Shown: positions 1 through 8,217 of the stretch, in pieces
How the letters are laid out: the number at the start of each line of letters is the position of its first letter
Position numbering within the stretch: the stretch's first letter is position 1
Assembly: GCF_003268005.1 (NCBI RefSeq)
Contig: NZ_CP014213.1
Location: 372,001-436,000 of the forward strand
Length of the DNA stretch: 64,000 nucleotides
Origin: Methanosphaera sp. BMS
GTDB lineage: Archaea; Methanobacteriota; Methanobacteria; Methanobacteriales; Methanobacteriaceae
Direction: 5' to 3'
Translations under genes and position numbers: made by a program
Notes under the pieces: generated by a model
Seen by the model: only the letters and a program-made list of their open reading frames with translations
Database searches by the model: none
Told to the model about the DNA's origin: nothing

Positions 1-2442
1 GGTGCTTTGACCTGAAGCTTGTAATGCCATTCGTTCACATTCAGATAACATTAATGTAGATATTAATCTAAAGTATAGTTTATTAGATTCATTTCCCCAT
101 ATGTTCAAACCCAATGTTGGATCAGGTGTTGTCATATAAGTCATTCCAGTAAGATGTACTCCAATAAGTATTTGAGCTTCTTGTTGTCTGGAAAAAGCTA
201 TATTCAACTTGTCTGCAAAAAATTTGCTTGTTTCATCATAGAAGTATATGGTTGAAAGTGCTGTTAAATAGGTTCCATAATATGATTTAAGTACATTAGT
301 ATTATAGTTATCTTTAAGATTCATGTAGGACTTCAATATACTTGTATTTATTAATTTATTAGTTAAAACATATGTTTGTATCGTGTTAAAAGATATATCT
401 GACTTATGCTCTGAAGTCAATATTTCTGTTTTGGATATCATGTCTGGATTATGGTTTGAGATAAATCTAGTGAAAAATTTTTTACCTCCTTCCATATTAT
501 AAAAATACATGTCAACAATTTTTGTACGTTTATTATTATTAAATGCATAAATACTGGTAATATTGTTATTATTAAATAATTTACTAATACTAATCGTGTT
601 AATATCACCATACACACGATTATAATATTTAATAACTAAATTATAACCATCTTTATATAATAATACTCCATTTTCATTTACAGGAGCGTTATTTGATATT
701 GTTGTAGTATTTATTCTATAATTGTAGAAATAATATTTTCCATTGTTTAAATTATTAATGAATGTTTGATTAGAGGTGTATAATTTAGTATTACCTAGTG
801 AAATCCACATGCTTTCATATGGAATCTCCATTGAATAAGTATAATTCATTACGGTTTTAGTTCCATTATGTGGATTATAATTAATGGTTTTAGAGTATTT
901 ATCACCATATTGCGTGTATACTTCAATATTAGTATTTGTATCTGTTGTGAAACTGCCGGGGTTGTTTATAGTTTCTTCTGGTGTTTGTGTTTGGTTGTAT
1001 TGGGTTATGTTGAATTTTCCTGGCTGATTGGATTGTATGATGATCTTCTGCTGTCCGTTGTTCCATATATTGGATGCGTTGAATATTGTTATTGTTGGTC
1101 TTTCATCTGGATGTTGTACTGGCTTGTAATTGAATACCTTTGACTTATATAGTTGTATGTCATCCTGTGTGTAGTATTTGAGTCGTGTGTTCTTGTTCAG
1201 GTTTATTTTATCATTGTTCTTGGCGGTTTTTACTGTTGAACTGTTTAATGGGTTGGATCCATCAGTGGTATAGTAAACTGTGCAGTTTAGTTTGTTTGTA
1301 CTGAACTGTATTCTCTGCACATTATTTACGAGCGTCGTTAATGGTCTTATTGCTGTTACTGGTGGTGTTATTATTTTATCTGGTTGATAAAATATTACAC
1401 TAGATGTAAATCCTTCATCATCTACAAGGATAGCTCGTACTTGTGTTTTTATGGATATCATTACCTTTGTGTTATTATTCCATGTGTTGCAACTGGTGTT
1501 GGGTTGTGAACCATTTCTTGTATAGTATATTTTACCTGGTTTGTTGATTTTGACTGTTATGTTCTGGTAGTTGTCACGTACGTCGGTGAGGTTTTTAATG
1601 CTAACTACCGGTTTTACTGCATTCATCCTATAACTGTATACATTACTTGTTATTGAGCCATAGACTGAGATAAATCGTAGGTCAGTATTATTATTTATTT
1701 CGATAGGTGCATTGTATTTGGTACTATCTATGGTCGGCGTGCTGCCGTCGGTTGTATAGTATATGCTGGTTGTGGGTAGGGTATATGAGATGTATACCTG
1801 TTGTTTTTTATTGGTAATCGGCGTTTTGTATACGATGTATGGTGTGGATTCCTCACCGAGTTTCATTGACAGTACCACGCCACATTCACCGTTAGCTTTA
1901 ACTGCAAAATACTTCAAGGTCTTACTACTATCATAAATAAATGCCTTGGTATACTTGGTACTACTGCTTGTTGGTGTTGCACCATTTAATGTATAATAGA
2001 CGGTACAGTTATTTACTCCACTAAAAGTAGTATTATATGTTGTTGATGTAAGCTTGTTTAACACTACCTTCACACTCAAAGCTGTGGTGGTGTTACTTAC
2101 AATAGCAGGGGTATCTCCACTTCCCCTAGTATTACCTTGGTTATGGCGGGTTGAATCTGTGGATTTGTCATTTTCCTCGAATTCTTCCTCATCTTCGTCA
2201 ATTGACGTATCGTTTAATTCTATTATCTCTGAATTTTCATATCCGTCCTCGAAATTATTATCAGGAATAATTTCATCATCATATAAATCTTCATCCATGT
2301 CCTGTTTTAAATTATTATCATAACTTGCACTTGCAGTAGTACTTATGCTGGAGTCACTTGATTTGCTGACATCCATGGCACATACTACACTAATACAAGA
2401 GAGAATAATAAACAAAAACAAGATTATCTTCTTATAATTAAT
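1..2442 (-). CDS. Secreted Asn/Thr-rich protein with chitobiase/FN3-associated-type repeats (3' part outside window)
   Basis: The minus-strand frame stays open from about 2450 to the left edge, so at least 800 residues are present and the C-terminus is missing. It begins with a lysine-containing segment and a hydrophobic core (IILFLFIILSCISVVCA), a signal peptide. An acidic Asp/Glu/Asn linker follows at about 2160-2340. Then come four copies of a repeat with the signature YYTxDGSxP or YYTLNGATP (about 1150-2010), which matches the CHB_HEX_C/FN3-associated fold common in methanogen surface proteins. The part at 1-1100 is Asn/Tyr-rich and not recognised. The start is unclear: the only ATG near the GGAGG at 2452-2456 is out of frame and stops after six codons, and the first in-frame ATG lies after the signal peptide. 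An ATT at 2442 or TTG at 2421 could serve. Family and secretion are fairly sure; the ligand is unknown. Confidence 0.72.
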   Translation of the reverse strand, partial: MNYKKIILFLFIILSCISVVCAMDVSKSSDSSISTTASASYDNNLKQDMDEDLYDDEIIPDNNFEDGYENSEIIELNDTSIDEDEEEFEENDKSTDSTRHNQGNTRGSGDTPAIVSNTTTALSVKVVLNKLTSTTYNTTFSGVNNCTVYYTLNGATPTSSSTKYTKAFIYDSSKTLKYFAVKANGECGVVLSMKLGEESTPYIVYKTPITNKKQQVYISYTLPTTSIYYTTDGSTPTIDSTKYNAPIEINNNTDLRFISVYGSITSNVYSYRMNAVKPVVSIKNLTDVRDNYQNITVKINKPGKIYYTRNGSQPNTSCNTWNNNTKVMISIKTQVRAILVDDEGFTSSVIFYQPDKIITPPVTAIRPLTTLVNNVQRIQFSTNKLNCTVYYTTDGSNPLNSSTVKTAKNNDKINLNKNTRLKYYTQDDIQLYKSKVFNYKPVQHPDERPTITIFNASNIWNNGQQKIIIQSNQPGKFNITQYNQTQTPEETINNPGSFTTDTNTNIEVYTQYGDKYSKTINYNPHNGTKTVMNYTYSMEIPYESMWISLGNTKLYTSNQTFINNLNNGKYYFYNYRINTTTISNNAPVNENGVLLYKDGYNLVIKYYNRVYGDINTISISKLFNNNNITSIYAFNNNKRTKIVDMYFYNMEGGKKFFTRFISNHNPDMISKTEILTSEHKSDISFNTIQTYVLTNKLINTSILKSYMNLKDNYNTNVLKSYYGTYLTALSTIYFYDETSKFFADKLNIAFSRQQEAQILIGVHLTGMTYMTTPDPTLGLNIWGNESNKLYFRLISTLMLSECERMALQASGQST

Positions 2443-2899
2443 AAATATTAGCCTCCATTCTTTTTATTTTATTGATTATTCATTTATTAAAATACTTATT
2501 TTGTTGTTAATTGTAAAAGTCAATTTGATTTTCTTTATATCAAAATCGATTAACAACATCACAAGTTATGTCTTAGGTTATTAATAAACATTACTATTAA
2601 AATAAAAATCGAACTCTTTAAAAAATTGTGTGGGGTTGAGATTATTTTAGTCTTGGAGTAATATATAAAAATATCTTCTGAATCAGTTGAAAAATAATAA
2701 ATGTTTGATAAAATTACTTGTTATGGGTGGTGGATATAATGAAGTGGAAATATTAAAAAATACTACGATGTCTAATAAAATGCTAATAGATAACTTCTTA
2801 CAAAAAAATAAGGGGGGTCGGGATAATTCACGAACAAAGTCTTTAATAGTCTTGTCATAGTTATTGTGATATAATTTTTTGCCCATGAATTTTCTAATT
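2443..2899. other. AT-rich intergenic region between two leftward genes
   Basis: This stretch should hold the promoter of the left gene. A 67-codon minus-strand frame at 2683-2886 has no convincing ribosome site and an odd Pro/Phe/Ile composition, so it was not accepted as a gene. Nothing else is supported. Confidence 0.4.
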
Positions 2900-3441
2900 T
2901 TAAAATCTTGTCATTATGTCTGTTTTATGTTCCAAGTATTCTGTTAAAGTTTTATAATTTCCAAGTGTCTCTTTATCCAACATTTCTTTCCATAATTTAT
3001 TGGCTTCTTTGAAGGTGATTAGTTGAGAATCTATTGCATATTCAAGTATGTCTCCCGTTTTTATCCAAGGTATGTTTTCTGCTTTTACAGTCAAAGCAAC
3101 ATCTCTTGAATTGTTACTTGCCAGTATTCCATCATATATTTTTGCAAGAGCCAGTGCGGATGCTTCACCATTTTCGATGATTTCTTTAATGTAAATGTTA
3201 TGTTTAAATTTGTAAAACATTATTATTTCTTCCATGCTCTCTACATTTTTTATTTTAATGAATTTTTTTCAATCAGTAGATTTACTTCCTTTTTAATATC
3301 ATATGGTGCTTGAAGGAATTCTTCATAGACATAGCTCGGTATTGTAATATATTCAAATAATTCCTGTAGGATATCTGTTCTATTTATCATTATAAAACAG
3401 CTTAAACAATCAGTATCTGCGAATATTGCATTGTTTTGCAT
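2900..3441 (-). pseudogene. PIN-like (DUF3368-type) nuclease gene split by a frameshift
   Basis: Two consecutive minus-strand frames form one PIN-like protein. The 5' part (3250-3441) starts at ATG 3441 after a GAGG motif and carries FADTDCLSCF and VYEEF, the N-terminal strand and helix of PIN-like nucleases. The 3' part (2900-3235) carries GEASALALA followed by ILASNNSRDVAL, the second half of the fold. The first frame stops just after a run of seven A (plus strand T at 3263-3269). One extra base there would join the halves, and the sequence between them is open in the second frame. It directly follows the ImmA-like gene, so it looks like the effector of that cassette. It may be a decayed gene, a slippage-controlled gene, or a sequencing error in the homopolymer. 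The role as an RNA-cutting toxin is inferred from the family. Confidence 0.72.
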
Positions 3442-3453
3442 GGTTAGCCTCAT

Positions 3454-4167
3454 TTAATCTTTCCATACCTTATCTTCACAGAATGCATCTAGTAATAGTT
3501 CATCTCGTTTTGCAAATGAGATTATATCATCCTCATACAATGTATTTAATAAGTATATATAGTTTCCATCTGTAGTATTGCCTTGTGTGTATGGCTCGTA
3601 TAGTTTCGTATTATATCCAAGTTTGCGTACATTGTTTACCGGGTTATTTTTGTATTTATTATACTGGTTGTATGTGATTTTTTCTAAATTTCTAAGTCTC
3701 CACATTAATGCATGGTGGCTAATTTGGAAGTATTGCTCTGCATGTATTATTTCATCAATCGTCCATTCTGTTATATTGTTTACCTGTTCATAATAGCTTA
3801 AAGCTCCATGAGGAAGCAGTAGACATGATGCAAACTGATCTGCTTTCTTTTCAATCTTATCATTGCTTTCATTTAGGCATGTGACTAATCCTTCATCAAA
3901 TCTCAGATGATATATTTCATGACCAAGGTTAAATCGTTGTCTTGCATATGTCTGGGTGGAATTAATAAATATTACCGTTTCATCATCAAATTTGCTTGAA
4001 GCACCACTTACCTCATCGCCCATATCCATAAACACTATTGTCAGGTTTTTTATTTTATTTTCTGCCACAGCGAATATGTCTATTGGTACATTTTCATCTA
4101 TAAACCATTCGCGTCTGCATTTATTTGCCTCTTCATTCATTTCAAAATGATATTCCGAGTTAATCAT
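3454..4167 (-). CDS. ImmA/IrrE-family metallo-endopeptidase
   Basis: This roughly 237-residue protein contains the zinc-protease signature HEIYH, with a following DEG and a conserved Asp/Glu-rich stretch, as in COG2856 (ImmA/IrrE) peptidases. In known systems such proteases cleave or inactivate a partner XRE-type repressor. Here the gene overlaps the end of an XRE regulator by a few bases (start within ATGATTAA), which supports such pairing. An alternative ATG lies six codons upstream at 4185; the 4167 start is preferred because GAGGAG lies about ten bases before it. It is followed without a gap by the PIN-like gene, so the three form one leftward operon. The substrate is inferred, not seen. 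Confidence 0.82.
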   Translation of the reverse strand: MINSEYHFEMNEEANKCRREWFIDENVPIDIFAVAENKIKNLTIVFMDMGDEVSGASSKFDDETVIFINSTQTYARQRFNLGHEIYHLRFDEGLVTCLNESNDKIEKKADQFASCLLLPHGALSYYEQVNNITEWTIDEIIHAEQYFQISHHALMWRLRNLEKITYNQYNKYKNNPVNNVRKLGYNTKLYEPYTQGNTTDGNYIYLLNTLYEDDIISFAKRDELLLDAFCEDKVWKD

Positions 4168-4501
4168 CCGTATAATTCTCCTCATACAATTCTTTCATAT
4201 ATTTAAGATTATTGATTATTCTATTCATTCGTGCTATTGTTTTTAAATTGATGGATTTGTTATCCTTTCTGAATGCTATAGTGTTTTTATCATAATTTCC
4301 TTTGCCAAATATTAAATATTCTTCTGAAACATTGAATAAATCACATAGTTTTAATATTTTTGTAATGTCCAAGTTTCTTTCATTTGATTCTACCTTTGCC
4401 AGTAGGCTTTGACTGATATCTAAGAATTCACCTACTTCCCGTTGAGTAAAATTATGCTTTTGTCTTAAGTATTTTATTCTCATACCCATGCTATCTTCCA
4501 T
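4160..4501 (-). CDS. XRE-family helix-turn-helix transcriptional regulator
   Basis: The 113-residue protein has an N-terminal Cro/cI-type HTH: RIKYLRQKHNFTQREVGEFL followed by the recognition region ISQSLLAKVESNERNLDITK, ending near residue 70. The C-terminal 40 residues are basic and helical, and may contact the co-encoded ImmA-like protease. The start at 4501 is chosen because AGAGGTGA lies seven bases upstream; an ATG eleven codons earlier has no such site. As first gene of the cassette it probably represses its own promoter; paired direct repeats lie just upstream (4549-4607). Confidence 0.87.
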   Translation of the reverse strand: MEDSMGMRIKYLRQKHNFTQREVGEFLDISQSLLAKVESNERNLDITKILKLCDLFNVSEEYLIFGKGNYDKNTIAFRKDNKSINLKTIARMNRIINNLKYMKELYEENYTDD

Positions 4502-4548
4502 ATTATTTTCACCTCTATTAAAATAATGTGTCATTAATAATTATAAGT

Positions 4549-4607
4549 ATTACTTTAATTAATAACAATAACAATTTTATAATATTCTTAATAATTACTT
4601 TTATTAA
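4549..4607. promoter_or_regulatory. Direct repeats upstream of the XRE cassette, candidate operator
   Basis: Two near-identical 14-base sequences, ATTACTTTAATTAA (4549-4562) and ATTACTTTTATTAA (4594-4607), lie 45 bases apart, starting about 50 bases before the regulator start. Spacing and position fit repressor sites, but the region is so AT-rich that chance similarity cannot be excluded. Confidence 0.35.
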
Positions 4608-5452
4608 GAAAATAAGTAGTATAACATCTTAATTCATAGCATGATTATATAAGTCATCATTATAACATTATTAAATATGGTTATTTTAATGACAATTAGA
4701 GTATAAATATTTAATTTCAGAATTAACATTTTTGATTCTTAAATCATCTTATTAAACATTCTTTTTACACTTTGTTATATTAACTCTCTATATTAATTGG
4801 AGGAATCTTATTGCCCAGTAAATGATTTGTTGTATATGGATATAGCGAAGTATAAAAATATAATCCACATCACAAACAAGACAAAGACAAGACAATATGA
4901 GAATAAGGAATATGTCGATACAAAAGAACAGGTAACTAATTGTCCATGTTTTATATTTAAAGAACTCTAGCCGTTTGTTTGTATTTTTATTTAGTGTTGT
5001 TGTTTTTTGAAAGTTTTTTCCAGTATCTTTTTAAATTTAATTTATGGTGAATATTGTCGTATGATTGGTGTTGTTTGTGATGTTTTGTTAAGTATCTTTT
5101 TGTGTAATTATATTATTCAATTTATTTTTTTTATATTATTGTATATTATTCTATATTTAACATCGAAATATTTAAATAGTATTATTATTATACTATTTTT
5201 AGTGAAAATATTTTAATAATAATGCTCGTATCATGTGAATTGTAAAACACATATTTGATGTTGTTTTGAAATATTTTTTCATGATGGTCGAACTGTAATT
5301 AAAAATATTTGTAGGTTATAAATTCAGTTATTCTATTTTAATATGGAAAAATAACATTATTTAATCCTTCAGAAGGGTGTTTTGGAATTGATATTTGTAG
5401 ACAGATACAGTAATACAAATCAATGTCAAATATCTTCCATTTTGTAAATAAT
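4608..5452. other. AT-rich intergenic region with no supported gene
   Basis: About 850 bases separate the XRE cassette from the TnpB element. A 69-codon plus-strand frame at 5007-5216 is a low-complexity Phe/Ile/Leu string without a ribosome site and is not accepted. No repeats or RNA structures were recognised. Confidence 0.4.
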
Positions 5453-5473
5453 CATCTTTAGGCTCTGTAGAAA
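5453..5473. repeat. Left target duplication and left terminal inverted repeat
   Basis: CATCTTTA (5453-5460) is immediately followed by GGCTCTGTAGAAA (5461-5473). Both are matched exactly at the other end of the element. Confidence 0.85.
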
Positions 5474-5539
5474 ACCTTGCTTTGAGTGAAGTATGAGTAA
5501 TAACTCAAATATAATTTTTTACAGAGGGAATATATTCTA

Positions 5540-5692
5540 TTTCAATATTATCCTTTCTTCATCAATATACAATTCTCACTCATATTGAGTAATTGTATTT
5601 GTCATTTGATTCCTGCCTAATTGCCGCCAACGCAGCATAGTAAGTGGTACAGGCGATCCCCGGGAAACCCTCGGTTCATATAAATAAATATA
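5540..5692 (-). ncRNA. Candidate omega (reRNA) guide RNA region downstream of tnpB
   Basis: Just 3' of the tnpB stop, on the same strand, is an unusually GC-rich structured stretch. It includes CCGAGGGTTTCCCGGGG, then TGCTGCGTTGGCGGCA, then AGGCAGGAATC, and further on a hairpin with arms around ACAATT..ACTCA and TGAGTGAGAATTGT. This order, and the GGAATC near the end, resembles the conserved right-end sequence of archaeal tnpB elements, where TnpB's guide RNA is encoded. The surrounding DNA is far more AT-rich. The exact ends cannot be set by eye. Confidence 0.5.
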
Positions 5693-5696
5693 GTAA

Positions 5697-6809
5697 TCAA
5701 TATTGTATTTGATTAATTATTTTTAATCCTTCATGATGTATATTTTTAGCAGCATTAATGTCCCTATCATGTCTATTACCACAATGGGGGCATGTCCATG
5801 TTCGGTTGTTTAGTGTTAGGTCTTCTTTGTGGTATTTACAGTTGTTGCATGTTTTGCTGGATGGGTACCATTGGTCTATGTGTATTAGTTTTCGTCCGTG
5901 TTCGTATGCTTTTTGTTCTAGTATTCTGATGAACATGTGCCAGGATTTTTCTTGTATACTTCGTGATAGTCTGCTGTTTTTTAGCATGCCTTTAATGTTT
6001 AGTGTTTCCATAGAGATTACGTGATATTTTTCTGTTAATCGTTGTGCTATCTTATAGAAATGATAGTCTAGTATGTTATGTCTTTTTTCATATGCTAAGG
6101 CTATCTTCTTTTTGATTTTATTGTAGTTTTTGCTGCCAATTTCTTTTTTGGATAGTTTTCTTTGTAATCTTTGTATTTTCTTGTCTAATTGTATGATCTT
6201 GTTTTGTTGTGGGAAATGTATTATTTCGCCCGTGTTTATTGTGACAAAACGTGATATTCCCAAATCTATACCACAACTGCGATTATTAATCTTAAAAACA
6301 TGTCTTGTGACATCTTTACATAAAATAGATACAAAATATTTACCGGATGCTTTTTGTTTAACAGTGACAGATTGTATTTTGCCGGATATCTTTTGATGTG
6401 TACGAAATCGTATCCAACCTACCTTGGGAAGACGAATACGTTTACCTTCAATTCTGATGTTGTTATTGATATTATTGGTTTTATAAGATTGTACTGGATT
6501 ATATTTACTTTTATAGCGTGGATACTTGTTAAGGTGTTTAAAAAATCTGTCAAAAGCATTTTCTAAATTTTTCAACGATTCAATCAAAGCTTGTGAATCA
6601 ACTCGTTTTAACCACGTCTTAGACTTCTTCAACTCAGTCAACATAGTCGAACAATCATAAAAAGACAAATACTCTCCATTATCTGAGTATACTGTCTTTT
6701 TAGCATCCAGAAAAGTGTTAAAAACAAAACGGCAACAACCAAACTGATTAATAAAAAAACTCTCCTGAACCTCATCAGGATAAATACGAACAACAAAACT
6801 CTTATACAT
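5697..6809 (-). CDS. tnpB: RNA-guided endonuclease TnpB (IS200/IS605 OrfB family)
   Basis: This 370-residue protein is full length for the family. It has the N-terminal OrfB helix-turn-helix-like region (YKSFVVRIYPDEVQ), then the RuvC-like catalytic residues Asp182 (GIDLGIS), Glu268 (SMETLNIKGM) and Asp350 (HDRDINAAKN). A four-cysteine zinc ribbon sits between the last two (Cys321, Cys324, Cys340, Cys343). TnpB proteins are RNA-guided DNA nucleases that help IS elements persist. All catalytic residues are intact, so the enzyme may be active. There is no companion tnpA Y1 transposase. The gene lies inside an element with DDE-type ends, an unusual setting, and a candidate guide RNA follows its 3' end. 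Confidence 0.93.
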   Translation of the reverse strand: MYKSFVVRIYPDEVQESFFINQFGCCRFVFNTFLDAKKTVYSDNGEYLSFYDCSTMLTELKKSKTWLKRVDSQALIESLKNLENAFDRFFKHLNKYPRYKSKYNPVQSYKTNNINNNIRIEGKRIRLPKVGWIRFRTHQKISGKIQSVTVKQKASGKYFVSILCKDVTRHVFKINNRSCGIDLGISRFVTINTGEIIHFPQQNKIIQLDKKIQRLQRKLSKKEIGSKNYNKIKKKIALAYEKRHNILDYHFYKIAQRLTEKYHVISMETLNIKGMLKNSRLSRSIQEKSWHMFIRILEQKAYEHGRKLIHIDQWYPSSKTCNNCKYHKEDLTLNNRTWTCPHCGNRHDRDINAAKNIHHEGLKIINQIQY

Positions 6810-7129
6810 AACAACTATCTACACACCAAAAATAATGAAATATTAAATACATATAATAAAATATTACTAATGGTATAGTTAATAATTTTATTTAAAGTAG
6901 TATATAAATATTTTGATAAAAGTATTACTTTTAATTGTTTTTTCATAGGATTTCTACAGAGCCCATCTTTAATTAAAAGTGGTATTTAGTGATAGTATTA
7001 GTTATTGTCCGATTTTCACGGCTAAACACCCGTAGTTATATGATGTTAATCATTTATTATGGAGTTATAACAGTAATTATATGAAATGAATTATATACTA
7101 TATTACAATAGATTATGATGGTGATTATT
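6810..7129. other. tnpB upstream region, right end of element, and leader of next gene
   Basis: The region contains the tnpB promoter side, a 15-base near-perfect palindrome with arms AAAAGTA/TACTTTT just inside the element end (about 6919-6933), the right inverted repeat, and AT-rich DNA leading to the next gene. No gene is visible. Confidence 0.4.
6951..6971. repeat. Right terminal inverted repeat and right target duplication
   Basis: TTTCTACAGAGCC (6951-6963) is the exact reverse complement of the left end and is followed by the duplicated octamer CATCTTTA (6964-6971). Confidence 0.85.
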
Positions 7130-7501
7130 ATGGTTAACTCTACTCGCATATATCAACAAAAATCTTTTAATGTTAAATATAATACTATCAAATTTTCTTC
7201 TGAAATAATTAATAAGGTTGTCCTGTTTAATAATAAGGTATTTGAGGAATTTAAATCTCTGGAAGAAAATGGTGTTTTCGTTAATGATAATTATTATGAA
7301 TACATTACAGAATTAAATCAGAAAGTTTTTGATTCATTATCAATAAACAATTATAATGATTTTTATAAAGCATTAGGTGCTATTAAAAGTTCGGAATTAT
7401 TGGTGGATAATGCCATTGCAAATAATGATTTAGAAGCTTTAACTGAAGGATTATATGGTTTAGGTTTTCTTTTAGAAGATTTGAATTTATTTGGGAGGTA
7501 A
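7130..7501 (+). CDS. Hypothetical protein, 123 residues
   Basis: Start ATG 7130 is chosen because GGTGAT (7120-7125) sits four bases upstream; a frame-compatible ATG at 7115 would bury that site. The protein is acidic, has no signal peptide or membrane segment, and is predicted by eye to be mostly helical (SSEIINKVVLFNNKVFEEF). No family was recognised. The nuclease-like open frame beginning 14 bases downstream suggests co-transcription. A small helical protein before a nuclease could be a partner or immunity protein, but this is only a guess from context. Confidence 0.6.
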   Translation: MVNSTRIYQQKSFNVKYNTIKFSSEIINKVVLFNNKVFEEFKSLEENGVFVNDNYYEYITELNQKVFDSLSINNYNDFYKALGAIKSSELLVDNAIANNDLEALTEGLYGLGFLLEDLNLFGR

Positions 7502-7515
7502 ATTTTAGTTATATT

Positions 7516-8187
7516 ATGATGGAAATAGTTTTTAATAGAAATAATTTTAATAATAGAAGAAAGTTTTATGATGATGTCTACTTGAACAGATTGGTTGATT
7601 TATCTATTGCGAATTATAACATATCATGATTGAATATCTTTATAAGATACATGTTTTATTCTTATAATGCTCTTGACTATGAAGAGATGTTATCATCATT
7701 TAACTTAATGTATAATGAATCAATCTCTTGTCTTTTTGAAGTATATGGATTATTTTTACAGTGGAATGTTTATGAAAAATATAATCTCGGAGAAGTAAGA
7801 GGAGCTTTTCTTGAATTGTTAACATTCAAGTTATTGAAAAATATTCATGACAATTCCAATATACATAGAGAGTCATATGTTAAGCTGGATGACTATCGAA
7901 GTCATTCATGGGATATAATTGTTGAAATAGATGACATTTTAGAGTTATATGAGTGTAAGTTTTCATTCGAATCATTAAAGAGAGGTCAATTAAATCAGAT
8001 ATTCGGTTCTATAAATAATTTAAATGCTAATGTATTTCTAATATTTTACCAATTAAAACGAAAATTAACTGATAATATTGAAATATGGTGAGAAAATACT
8101 TCTAAAGATAAGTTTGATTACTTGATTAATTCTGTAAATATCATCACGTTGGAAGATTTTTCAGATGGAAATCCCTTTTTAAAATAA
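7516..8187 (+). pseudogene. PD-(D/E)XK nuclease-like gene interrupted by two in-frame TGA codons
   Basis: From ATG 7516 to TAA 8185-8187 the frame is continuous for 223 codons apart from TGA at 7627-7629 and TGA at 8089-8091. Sequence on both sides of each stop reads as normal protein (LVDLSIANYNIS before the first; YLINSVNIITLEDF after the second). The central part has GAFLELLTFKLL, SWDIIVEIDD and LYECKFS, matching the E / D / E-x-K pattern of PD-(D/E)XK nucleases. A TTG directly after the first TGA could restart translation and give about 153 residues. The most likely reading is a recently inactivated gene. Selenocysteine is unlikely because the machinery is not known in Methanobacteriales (general knowledge). 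Confidence 0.65.
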
Positions 8188-8217
8188 AACATTCACCCTT
8201 CCCTCAACTTTTTTATA

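Larger units (their letters stand above)
5461..6963. mobile_element. 1503-bp element with 13-bp inverted repeats carrying only tnpB
   Basis: The ends are perfect 13-base inverted repeats, GGCTCTGTAGAAA at 5461-5473 and its complement at 6951-6963, with similarity continuing three bases further in. The octamer CATCTTTA occurs directly outside both ends (5453-5460 and 6964-6971), a textbook 8-bp target duplication. IS200/IS605 elements, the normal home of tnpB, have no terminal inverted repeats and make no duplications. These ends therefore belong to a DDE-type transposon; 8-bp duplications are known for ISL3, IS6 and others. No DDE transposase is encoded inside. The simplest reading is a non-autonomous element that acquired or carries tnpB as cargo. 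Confidence 0.8.

Noticed and set aside
2683-2886. 67-codon minus-strand frame
   Set aside because: No ribosome binding site, low-complexity composition and no family signal.
5007-5216. 69-codon plus-strand frame
   Set aside because: A Phe/Ile/Leu string expected by chance in very AT-rich DNA; no start signal.
7627-8091. Selenocysteine at the two TGA codons
   Set aside because: The Sec system is not known in Methanobacteriales and the positions show no redox-motif context; inactivation is simpler.
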